From Hydrogenophaga sp. Root209 (GTDB lineage Bacteria; Pseudomonadota; Gammaproteobacteria; Burkholderiales; Burkholderiaceae_C), in NCBI RefSeq assembly GCF_001428625.1, contig NZ_LMIE01000030.1, positions 79,400-143,399 on the forward strand: a stretch of DNA of 64,000 nt, written 5' to 3'. A model generated the notes under the pieces. It saw only the letters and a program-made list of their open reading frames with translations, was not told where the DNA came from and ran no database searches. Shown in pieces: positions 38,443 to 47,507 of this stretch. Within the stretch, counting starts at the first letter, position 1; every line of letters begins with the position of its first letter. The position numbers were made by a program, and so were the translations under genes.

Positions 38443-39627
38443 TCAGCGGATCACGGCCAAGGTGGTGCGAACACCGCCCTTGTAGGTCATGAGCGTCAGG
38501 GCGCCATTCTTGATGTCGCCTTTTTCGTCAAACGCGATGTTGCCGGTCACGCCTTTGTAGTTGGTGGCCTTGAGTGCGGGCAGGTAGACCTTGGGGTCTG
38601 CGGAGCCAGCGGTCACCATGGCGTTGGCCATGACTTTGACAGCGTCGTACACGTAGGGTGCGTACACCTGAACGTCGGCACCGAACTTGGCCTTGAAGTC
38701 CGCACGGAACTTGTCCATGCCTTCTTTCTGCTCACCTTCAACACCACCGGCTTCGGCGCAATACACCTGGTCGTCGGCCATGCCGTCGGCGGCCAACTTG
38801 GGCAGCTCGCTGGAGCAGATGCCGTCGCCGCCCATGAACTTGGCGTTGATGCCCAGCTGCTTCATTTGCTTGAGCATCGGGCCGGCCACGGCGTCCATGC
38901 CGCCGAAGAACACGACGTCAGGCTTCTTGGCCTTCAGGGTGGTCAGGATGGCGTTGAAGTCGGTGGCTTTGTCATTGGTGAACTCACGGCCCACCACGGT
39001 ACCGCCAGCAGCGGCCACACCTTTTTCGAACTCGTCAGCCACGCCCTGGCCGTAGGCCGTGCGGTCGTCGATCACGGCCACGGTCTTGGCCTTGAGGGTT
39101 TCCACAGCGTACTTGCCCAGCGTGCCACCGAGGTGCACGTCGTCAGCCACCATGCGGAACACGCCGGCGTAACCCTGGCGGGTGTACTTGGGGTTGGTGG
39201 CCGATGGGGAGATCTGGGGAATGCCAGCGTCGTTGTAAATCTGCGAGGCGGGAATGGTGGTACCGGAGTTCAGGTGACCGATCACGCCAGCAACTTTGGC
39301 ATCAACCAGCTTGGTGGCGGCAGCGGTGCCCTGCTTGGGATCGGCAGCGTCGTCTTCAGCCAGCAATTCGAAGGTGACTGGAGCGCCAGCAATGGTCAGA
39401 CCAGCCGCGTTGAGTTCTTCAATCGCCATCTTGGCGCCGTTTTCGTTGTCCTTGCCGAGGTGGGCAATCGCACCACTGGTGGGTCCGACGTGACCAATCT
39501 TGATGACCTGGGCTGCAGGTGCAGGAGCCGCCGCGGGTGCTGCGACCGGCGCGGCTTCTTCTTTTTTGCCGCAAGCGACAAGAGCGACGGCCGCAGCAAG
39601 AACGGCCAGTTTCAGGTTCAGTTGCAT
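38443..39627 (-). CDS. branched-chain amino acid ABC transporter substrate-binding lipoprotein
   Basis: A 394-residue LivJ/LivK-type receptor. The signal sequence ends in the lipobox ALVAC with Cys19, so a lipoprotein anchored in the membrane is predicted. An Ala/Pro linker follows (about 24-39), then the type I periplasmic binding fold (IKIGHVGPTSGAIAHLGKDN, VIGHLNSGTTIPASQIYNDA, IPQISPSATNP). GAGGAAA lies eight bases before the ATG. Membrane and ATPase genes for the transporter are not nearby. It is a single-gene unit with its own terminator. Confidence 0.93.
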   Translation of the reverse strand: MQLNLKLAVLAAAVALVACGKKEEAAPVAAPAAAPAPAAQVIKIGHVGPTSGAIAHLGKDNENGAKMAIEELNAAGLTIAGAPVTFELLAEDDAADPKQGTAAATKLVDAKVAGVIGHLNSGTTIPASQIYNDAGIPQISPSATNPKYTRQGYAGVFRMVADDVHLGGTLGKYAVETLKAKTVAVIDDRTAYGQGVADEFEKGVAAAGGTVVGREFTNDKATDFNAILTTLKAKKPDVVFFGGMDAVAGPMLKQMKQLGINAKFMGGDGICSSELPKLAADGMADDQVYCAEAGGVEGEQKEGMDKFRADFKAKFGADVQVYAPYVYDAVKVMANAMVTAGSADPKVYLPALKATNYKGVTGNIAFDEKGDIKNGALTLMTYKGGVRTTLAVIR

Positions 39628-39830
39628 GGTTTTCCTCGAAAAGGATTAAAAAGTTAAGCGATGGGAACTTTTGCCATCACGCTCATAAAGATACTCTAAA
39701 AATGCCGTGAATTTCACATGTGTGACAAGGCGAAAGCGCTATCGAGGGTTTTCCCAGATCACATCACAGCGATGAATGGCGCATTAGCGGTGATCATTCC
39801 CCGCCGGGAAGCAGCCTTGTCGAACTGCGC

Positions 39831-40265
39831 TCAGTCCGACTGTGCCAACTGAAGATCGTGCCGCTGAGGCTCCAGTCCGAGCGCCTTGTACTGGCGCCAG
39901 CGCTCGCGAGCGGGTGCGCGATCGGCCTCGTCGAGCGTCACGACTTCGATGATCCGGCTGAAGGCGGCTGGATCATCGGGCATGTCATGGCGCAAGTTCA
40001 CCAGAATAAAGGCCCCGCGGTCATCGGGTAGCCGATGGCCCAGCTGGATGGGTGAGCGGCTTTTCAGCAGATCGGAGTCATCGGCGCGGCAATGCGGGAC
40101 GAATTCGCCTGAGCCCATGGTCCACAGAGCAGCATCGAGCCTGGTCAGATCGCCTTCCGACACCCAAACAAACAGGCGGGCCTTGCGCAAATAGGCCTTG
40201 CGCAACAGCCGGCAGGCATACCCCAGGCGATCCGGCGCATTGAAGTGGAAGGCGACGTCGGGCAA
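39831..40265 (-). CDS. holC: DNA polymerase III chi subunit
   Basis: A 144-residue HolC protein, which links the clamp loader to single-strand binding protein. Family features are VAFHFNAPDRLGYACRLLRKA at the N terminus, VWVSEGDLTRLDAALWT, and SPIQLGHRLPDDRGAFILVNL. No ATG is available; the TTG at 40265 has GAGG nine bases upstream and sets the protein at family length. It starts seven bases after the pepA stop, the usual pepA-holC arrangement. Confidence 0.9.
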   Translation of the reverse strand: MPDVAFHFNAPDRLGYACRLLRKAYLRKARLFVWVSEGDLTRLDAALWTMGSGEFVPHCRADDSDLLKSRSPIQLGHRLPDDRGAFILVNLRHDMPDDPAAFSRIIEVVTLDEADRAPARERWRQYKALGLEPQRHDLQLAQSD

Positions 40266-40272
40266 ACCAGCC

Positions 40273-41781
<1,509 letters not shown>

Positions 41782-41806
41782 AATTGTGGTTTCCTGTTGT
41801 GAATCG

Positions 41807-42931
41807 ATGTTATTCCATTCTTCCATCCGCAAAGAGCTGGCGCGCAGCTTCGGGGCCACCCTGGTGGTGCTGTTCACCATCGTGTTGACGATGCTGCTGA
41901 TCCGCACGCTGGGCCTGGCTTCGCGTGGCAGCGTGAACCCGCAAGAGATTGCCTTGGTGCTCGGCTACACCGTCATCGGCCGCATGCCCACCATCCTCAC
42001 GCTGGCCTTGTTCGTGGCCATCGTCTTCACGCTCTCGCGCATGTACCGCGACAGCGAAATGATCATCTGGTTCTCCAGCGGGCGCTCGCTCGGGGGCTTT
42101 CTCGGGCCAGTGTTGCGCTTCTCCTGGCCGATTCTGGTGGTCATCACGCTGATGGTGTTTTTTGTGTGGCCTTGGGCCAATCAGCAAACCGACAACCTGC
42201 GCAGCCGGTTCGAACGGCGCGGCGATCTCGAGCGAGTGGCGCCCGGCCAGTTTCAGGAGTCGTCGAGCGGGCGCCGCGTCTTCTTCATCGACAAGGACAC
42301 GGCTGGTGGCACCGAAGGCCGCAACATCTTCATTTCGAGCACCGAGGACGATGGCAGAGAGACGGTCACGTCCGCACGATCGGGGCGGATCGAGTGGGTG
42401 AACGACCAGCAGTTCCTCATGCTGAACAACGGCCAGCGGCTTGAAACGGCCGCCGACGGGAGCGGTTTGAAGGTCAGCGAATTCGAGAGCTACGGCACGC
42501 AGATCGGGTCCAGCTCGATCGCTGAAGGAGGCGCACAGGCGCTCAAGTCGCGCAGCACGCTGGTGCTCATCACCGAGCCCGACCGCGCCAACCTCGGTGA
42601 GTTGGGCTGGCGCATCGGCATGGCGCTTACCGCGCTCAACTTCGTGCTGATTGCCCTGGCCACCACCACGGGCAATCCGCGCGCCGGCCGTGGCGGCAAC
42701 CTGTTCTTCACGCTGTTTTCGTTCGTGTTCTATTACAACCTGCTCAACCTCGGCCAGAGCTGGGTGGCCGGTGGGCTGGTGGGGCTGGGCGGCTTCATGC
42801 TGTTGCTGCATGGAGGGGTGTTCGTGCTGACCATGCTCTGGTTGATCAAGCGGCACTACAACGTGAGCATGCGCAGTTGGCTCAACAGCCGTCGCAATGC
42901 CAGCGCAGCGGGACAAGGGGCCGCTGCATGA
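41807..42931 (+). CDS. lptF: LPS export ABC transporter permease LptF
   Basis: A 374-residue YjgP/YjgQ-family permease that, with LptG and LptB, extracts lipopolysaccharide from the inner membrane. N-terminal spans (SFGATLVVLFTIVLTMLLI, VLGYTVIGRMPTILTLALF), a periplasmic beta-jellyroll domain (about 125-270) and C-terminal spans are visible. The ATG at 41807 gives the family start MLFHSSIRKELARSFG. It overlaps lptG by four bases (ATGA). Confidence 0.95.
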   Translation: MLFHSSIRKELARSFGATLVVLFTIVLTMLLIRTLGLASRGSVNPQEIALVLGYTVIGRMPTILTLALFVAIVFTLSRMYRDSEMIIWFSSGRSLGGFLGPVLRFSWPILVVITLMVFFVWPWANQQTDNLRSRFERRGDLERVAPGQFQESSSGRRVFFIDKDTAGGTEGRNIFISSTEDDGRETVTSARSGRIEWVNDQQFLMLNNGQRLETAADGSGLKVSEFESYGTQIGSSSIAEGGAQALKSRSTLVLITEPDRANLGELGWRIGMALTALNFVLIALATTTGNPRAGRGGNLFFTLFSFVFYYNLLNLGQSWVAGGLVGLGGFMLLLHGGVFVLTMLWLIKRHYNVSMRSWLNSRRNASAAGQGAAA

Positions 42932-44046
42932 AGACGATTCGACGTCTGATCTACGGCGAAATCTTCCTGGCCGTGGGCTTCGTGCTGCTGGCCTTCCTGT
43001 CGCTGTTCTTCTTCTTCGACTTTGTGGACGAGCTGCCTGCGCTGGGTAAACCGTCGGCACTGGATTCCACGCTGGTGTACGAAGTGCCGCATGCCTTGTT
43101 GTATGTGGGCCTGCTCATGCCCAACCGCATCTACGAACTGCTGCCGATCTCGGTGCTGATCGGCGCGGTGTTCGTGCTGGCGCGGCTGGCGCAGGGATCC
43201 GAATACACGATCCTGCGCACCAGCGGGCTGGGGCCCTGGCGCGCGCTGCGCACGTTGCTCGGCCTGGGCGCCGTGTTCGTGGTGCTCACCTTTGCGCTGG
43301 GCGACTACGTGGCGCCCCTCTCGGACCGGACGGCCCAACTCCTCAAGGCACGCTACCAGGGCAACATCAGCGTCGGTCAGACCGGCGCATGGCTCAAGGA
43401 GCGCCAGCCCTACAGCAATTTCTCGGTCAACGTCGGATCGATGTCCTCTCAGGGCGAGCTCGGCAACGTGCGGATCTTCGAGTTCAACAACCAGGGTTCG
43501 CTGGTCTCCACACTGACTGCCGTCACCGGCCAGATCGAGACAGACGACTCGTGGACCTTGCGCCAGGTTCAGCGGCGCGAATTCGACACCGCCGGCAAAG
43601 CGTCGGCCCGCATCGTGCGCAGCGAGCTGGAAATTTTCCGCTGGCCCAGCGGGCTCAACAGCGAGATGGTGTCGGTTGCTTTGCTCAAGCCCGAAACCAT
43701 GCGCACGGCCGACTTGTTCGGCTACATCCGCCACCTGCAGGCCAACGGGCAGACCGCACAGCGCTACGAGATCGAGTTCTGGCGCAAGGTGTTCTACCCG
43801 CTCAGTTGCCTGGTCATGGTGGTGCTCGCCCTGCCCTTCGCTTACCTGCATTTCCGCTCGGGCAGCATCACCGCCTACGTGTTTGGTGGCGTGATGATCG
43901 GTATCAGCTTCTTCCTTCTCAACAACGTGTTCGGCTACATCGGCAACCTCAACCAGTGGCAGCCCTGGCTGGCGGCGGCCTCACCCGCGCTGATCTATTC
44001 GGTGTTTTCGTTGGCCGCGTTTGGCTGGCTCGTCTTGCGAAGGTAG
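42928..44046 (+). CDS. lptG: LPS export ABC transporter permease LptG
   Basis: A 372-residue partner of LptF with the same plan: N-terminal spans (IFLAVGFVLLAFLSLFFFF), periplasmic domain and C-terminal spans (FYPLSCLVMVVLALPFAYL, VMIGISFFLLNNVFGYIG). It starts inside the lptF stop codon. A sirohydrochlorin chelatase gene follows after seven bases, so the lptFG operon probably continues into cbiX-cysB. Confidence 0.95.
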   Translation: MKTIRRLIYGEIFLAVGFVLLAFLSLFFFFDFVDELPALGKPSALDSTLVYEVPHALLYVGLLMPNRIYELLPISVLIGAVFVLARLAQGSEYTILRTSGLGPWRALRTLLGLGAVFVVLTFALGDYVAPLSDRTAQLLKARYQGNISVGQTGAWLKERQPYSNFSVNVGSMSSQGELGNVRIFEFNNQGSLVSTLTAVTGQIETDDSWTLRQVQRREFDTAGKASARIVRSELEIFRWPSGLNSEMVSVALLKPETMRTADLFGYIRHLQANGQTAQRYEIEFWRKVFYPLSCLVMVVLALPFAYLHFRSGSITAYVFGGVMIGISFFLLNNVFGYIGNLNQWQPWLAAASPALIYSVFSLAAFGWLVLRR

Positions 44047-44053
44047 CGTGTCC

Positions 44054-44431
44054 ATGCTCGGTGTGATCGTGTTTGCCCATGGGTCGCGCGACCCGTTGTG
44101 GCGCCTGCCGGTGGAGGCTGTGGCGCAGCAGATCGCGCGCACCGACCCCACTGCCGCCGTGTCTTGCGCCTACCTGGAACTGTGCGAGCCCGACATGGCC
44201 TCTGCGGCACGCCAGATGGTCGAGGCCGGCGCCACCTGTGTGCGGGTACTGCCTTTGTTTTTCGGCATGGGCAAACACGCGCGCGAAGACCTGCCTCAGC
44301 TGATGCGCGAACTCCATGAAGCCCATCCGCAGGTGCGGTTCGAGCAACTTCCCGCTGCGGGCGAAGACCCCCGGCTGACCACCTTGCTCGCGCAGATCGC
44401 GCTGGAGAACTCAATGGAGAGCGCGCCATGA
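44054..44431 (+). CDS. cbiX: CbiX-type sirohydrochlorin chelatase
   Basis: A 125-residue single CbiX domain. The metal-binding histidines are in VIVFAHGSRDP near the N terminus and in LPLFFGMGKHAREDLP. Short CbiX/SirB proteins insert iron or cobalt into sirohydrochlorin; here an iron role making siroheme for the sulfite reductase at 57689 is likely. A GTG two codons upstream is an alternative start. The stop overlaps the cysB ATG (ATGA at 44428-44431), which ties it to sulfur regulation. Confidence 0.88.
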   Translation: MLGVIVFAHGSRDPLWRLPVEAVAQQIARTDPTAAVSCAYLELCEPDMASAARQMVEAGATCVRVLPLFFGMGKHAREDLPQLMRELHEAHPQVRFEQLPAAGEDPRLTTLLAQIALENSMESAP

Positions 44432-45372
44432 ACCTGCACCAGTTCCGCTTCGTCCAGGAAGCCGTGCGCCGCAACCTGAATCTGACCGAAGCGGCCAAGG
44501 CCTTGCACACCTCGCAGCCCGGCGTGTCCAAGGCCATCATCGAACTCGAAGACGAGCTCGGGATTGAAATCTTTGCACGCCACGGCAAGCGCATCAAGCG
44601 CGTGACCGAACCCGGCGTGCAGGTGCTCAAAAGCATCGAGATCATCCTGCGCGAGGTCAACAACCTCAAGCGCATCGGCGAGCAGTATTCGGCCCAGGAC
44701 AGTGGCACGCTCTCCATTGCCACCACCCACACCCAGGCCCGCTACGTACTCCCCGGGCCGGTGGCCGCATTGCGCCAGGCCTATCCCAAGGTCGGCATCA
44801 GCCTGCACCAGGGCTCGCCCGACCAGGTGGCCAAGATGCTGATGGAAGAGGTCGCGGAGATCGGTATGGCCACCGAGTCGCTGGTCAATTACCCCGAACT
44901 CGTCACCCTGCCCTGCTACGAATGGCAGCACGTGCTGGTGTTCCCGTTCGATCATCCCCTGCTGGAGCGCGAGCGCATCACGCACGAAGACCTGGCCCAG
45001 GTGCCCCTGATCACCTACCACCCGAGCTACACCGGCCGCACCCGCATCGACCAGGCGTTTGCGCTGCGCCATTTGCAGCCCAACATCGTGCTGGAAGCGA
45101 TCGATTCCGACGTGATCAAGACCTACGTGAAGCTGGGCATGGGCGTGGGCATCGTGGCCGAGATGGCCATGGCGGGTGACAACCAGACGCCAGACCTGGT
45201 GTCTCGCCCCGCTGCCGACCTGTTTGGCCACAACCTGGCGCGCGTGGCCTTCAAGCGCGGCACCTACCTGCGCCACTTCGTGCTGCGCTTCGCCGAGCTG
45301 CTGAGCGAACGCCTCACGCGCGACCAGATCATGCGCGCGATGAGCGGCACCCCTGACGACTACCAGCTGTGA
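44428..45372 (+). CDS. cysB: CysB-family LysR transcriptional regulator
   Basis: A 314-residue LysR regulator. The winged helix-turn-helix lies at residues about 1-60 (NLNLTEAAKALHTSQPGVSK), followed by the effector domain with the CysB-type segments SIATTHTQARYVLPGPV, MATESLVNYPELV and HPSYTGRTRIDQAF. CysB activates sulfate assimilation when sulfur is limiting, sensing acetylserine. Likely targets include the cys operon starting at 56875. It is coupled to cbiX and is followed by an aminotransferase gene after four bases. Confidence 0.94.
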   Translation: MNLHQFRFVQEAVRRNLNLTEAAKALHTSQPGVSKAIIELEDELGIEIFARHGKRIKRVTEPGVQVLKSIEIILREVNNLKRIGEQYSAQDSGTLSIATTHTQARYVLPGPVAALRQAYPKVGISLHQGSPDQVAKMLMEEVAEIGMATESLVNYPELVTLPCYEWQHVLVFPFDHPLLERERITHEDLAQVPLITYHPSYTGRTRIDQAFALRHLQPNIVLEAIDSDVIKTYVKLGMGVGIVAEMAMAGDNQTPDLVSRPAADLFGHNLARVAFKRGTYLRHFVLRFAELLSERLTRDQIMRAMSGTPDDYQL

Positions 45373-45376
45373 TTTC

Positions 45377-46555
45377 ATGAGCCCGAATCCACCCCGCACA
45401 CCCACTCTCACATCCCGCCTGCCCAACGTGGGCACGACCATCTTCACCGTCATGTCTGCATTGGCAGCCGAACACAAGGCGGTCAATCTGGGCCAGGGGT
45501 TTCCCGATTTCGATTGTGACCCCGCATTGGTCGACGCTGCGACGCGGGCGATGCAGGCCGGCCACAACCAGTACCCGCCCATGCCGGGCGTGCCCTCGTT
45601 GCGCCAGGCCATGGCAACCAAGATGCAGGCGCTGTACGGCCTGAGCTGCGACCCGGCCACCGAGATCACCGTGACCGCCGGCGCAACACAAGCCATCCTG
45701 ACCGCCCTGCTCGCCGTGGTGCACCCCGGCGACGAGGTGATCGTGCTGGAGCCCTGCTACGACAGCTACGTGCCCAACATCGAGCTGGCCGGCGGTGTGC
45801 CGGTGCGCGTGCCGCTCACCCCCGGCACCTTCCGCCCCGACTTCGACCGCATTGCCGCGGCCATGTCGGCGCGCACGCGCGCCATCGTCATCAACAGCCC
45901 ACACAACCCCAGTGGCACCGTGTGGAGCGCGGCCGACATGCAGCGCCTGCAAGACCTGCTGGCGCCCACCGAAGTGCTGTTGATCAGCGACGAGGTCTAC
46001 GAGCACATGGTGTTCGACGGTCAGCATCACCAGAGCGCCGCGCGCTTCCCCGGCTTGGCCGCGCGCGCCTTCATCGTGAGCAGCTTCGGCAAGACCTACC
46101 ACGTGACCGGCTGGAAAGTGGGCACCGTGGTGGCGCCCGCTGCGCTCACCGCCGAGTTCCGCAAGGTGCACCAGTTCAACGTTTTCACGGTGAACACGCC
46201 GATGCAGCACGCCCTGGCCACCTACATGGCCGACCCCACGCCGTACCTCGAACTGAGCGCGTTCTACCAGCGCAAACGCGACCTGTTCCGCGAAGGCCTG
46301 GGCGCCACGCGCTTTCGCATGCTCGCGGGCGAAGGCACCTACTTTCAGTGCGTCGACATTTCCAACCTGGCCGTGCCCGAGCGCAACCTGCCCGAAGGCG
46401 ACTTCTGCCAATGGCTCACACGCGAGATCGGCGTGGCCGCCATTCCTTTGTCTGCCTTCTACGGCAACGGATTTGACCAACGGGTGGTGCGGTTCTGCTT
46501 CGCGAAGAAGGACGACACCTTGCGCGAAGCGTTGAAGCGGTTGTCGCGGCTCTGA
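45377..46555 (+). CDS. PLP-dependent aminotransferase (methionine/aromatic type)
   Basis: A 392-residue fold-type I aminotransferase with PLP Lys239 in SSFGKTYHVTGWKVG, NSPHNPSGT and SDEVYEHMVF. The N terminus (VNLGQGFPDFDCDP) and the whole pattern resemble YbdL-like methionine aminotransferases and related kynurenine aminotransferases. It would convert methionine or its keto acid, in line with the adjacent cysB, but broader specificity is possible. It starts four bases after cysB and probably shares its message. Confidence 0.88.
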   Translation: MSPNPPRTPTLTSRLPNVGTTIFTVMSALAAEHKAVNLGQGFPDFDCDPALVDAATRAMQAGHNQYPPMPGVPSLRQAMATKMQALYGLSCDPATEITVTAGATQAILTALLAVVHPGDEVIVLEPCYDSYVPNIELAGGVPVRVPLTPGTFRPDFDRIAAAMSARTRAIVINSPHNPSGTVWSAADMQRLQDLLAPTEVLLISDEVYEHMVFDGQHHQSAARFPGLAARAFIVSSFGKTYHVTGWKVGTVVAPAALTAEFRKVHQFNVFTVNTPMQHALATYMADPTPYLELSAFYQRKRDLFREGLGATRFRMLAGEGTYFQCVDISNLAVPERNLPEGDFCQWLTREIGVAAIPLSAFYGNGFDQRVVRFCFAKKDDTLREALKRLSRL

Positions 46556-46629
46556 TTGCTCGGCCTGGGTTTGTTTCTCGCCTGCACCCTCGCGGGCTCG
46601 TGAGCGCACGGCGCTCTGCTCCGCGAAAA

Positions 46630-47346
46630 TCAACAGCGGACAGGATTGCGACAGTACCGGTCGAGTTCGCGCACCGTGCTTTGCCGCGCCACCGTCTGTT
46701 TGGCATTCGGCCCCACTTCCAGACTCAGCTTCATTTCGTATTTCTTGAAGAAGTCGTCGAACAATTCCCCGCCCAACGTGCCGGTGGCCGTCAGCTGATC
46801 GGTCGTCACGTCGTGTTCGATCAGCACCGCGCACAAGGGCTGCTCGGCCGGTCCATCGAGCACCTGGGCGCCGCGCGCCGGGTCGTACTGGCTGTGATCG
46901 GCGCAGCAATGGATCAGATCGTTGCCCTTGCTCGGCGTCTGTGGATTCACCGCCGCGCCCTTGCGAAAGCTGATGAAGCTCAACTCTTTCGTGGGGTAGA
47001 CCAGCTTGTGCGCGCAGATGGCCGAGAACGCCACCAGGCTGCGCTGTGGGCCGACACCGCCGGGCCACTGGTAGGTCTGCTTCTCGCGCGTGACGAGCTG
47101 GGTTGCCGTGGCCGGCTTGCCCAGGTCGAGCAGAAAGACAGGCGTGGCCTCGAAGGGATAGTGAAACACGTAGTTGGTCTGAGCACGCAAGCTGGCGGCC
47201 TTGAGCGGGCGGCCGTGTTCGTCGACCAACAGCACTCGGCCGTAGCTGCGGGGCTTGGTGTCAGCCGCCCAAGCCGTGCCGGCCAGCGCTGTTGCCAACG
47301 AACCCGCGCCCAGCGCACAACTTTCCACGAATTCACGACGATCCAT
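46630..47346 (-). CDS. exported Rieske [2Fe-2S] protein
   Basis: A 238-residue protein. The N terminus MDRREFVESCALGAGSL with Ala-rich end TAWA is a twin-arginine-type signal. Rieske ligands are Cys111/His113 (ICAHK) and Cys148/His151 (CCADHSQYD). The spacing between the pairs is 34 residues, longer than the usual 15-17, and the box 2 disulfide partner is not obvious. The C-terminal Cys-containing tail (RYCRNPVRC) is unusual. No cytochrome b, oxidase or dioxygenase gene is adjacent, so it is an orphan periplasmic electron-transfer protein by sequence. A 16-base perfect palindrome lies 29 bases before the ATG. Confidence 0.8.
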   Translation of the reverse strand: MDRREFVESCALGAGSLATALAGTAWAADTKPRSYGRVLLVDEHGRPLKAASLRAQTNYVFHYPFEATPVFLLDLGKPATATQLVTREKQTYQWPGGVGPQRSLVAFSAICAHKLVYPTKELSFISFRKGAAVNPQTPSKGNDLIHCCADHSQYDPARGAQVLDGPAEQPLCAVLIEHDVTTDQLTATGTLGGELFDDFFKKYEMKLSLEVGPNAKQTVARQSTVRELDRYCRNPVRC

Positions 47347-47374
47347 CGGTAGACCCCCAGTGCGGTGAAACAGC

Positions 47375-47390
47375 GACCACGACCGTGGTC
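47375..47390. promoter_or_regulatory. 16-base palindrome upstream of the Rieske gene
   Basis: GACCACGACCGTGGTC has perfect 7-base arms around a 2-base centre. It is placed 29 bases before the Rieske ATG on the minus strand, a position fitting an operator. The cognate regulator is unknown. Confidence 0.35.
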
Positions 47391-47507
47391 TGATCCGCAG
47401 TGAAACGCATCGGCGGCCATGGTGTCAACCCAGGCGCACATGCCCCAGCCGACCAGGGGGACAAGCGGCTTTTGACTTTGTCCATCGCGCGCTGGGCGCG
47501 GGGCCAC

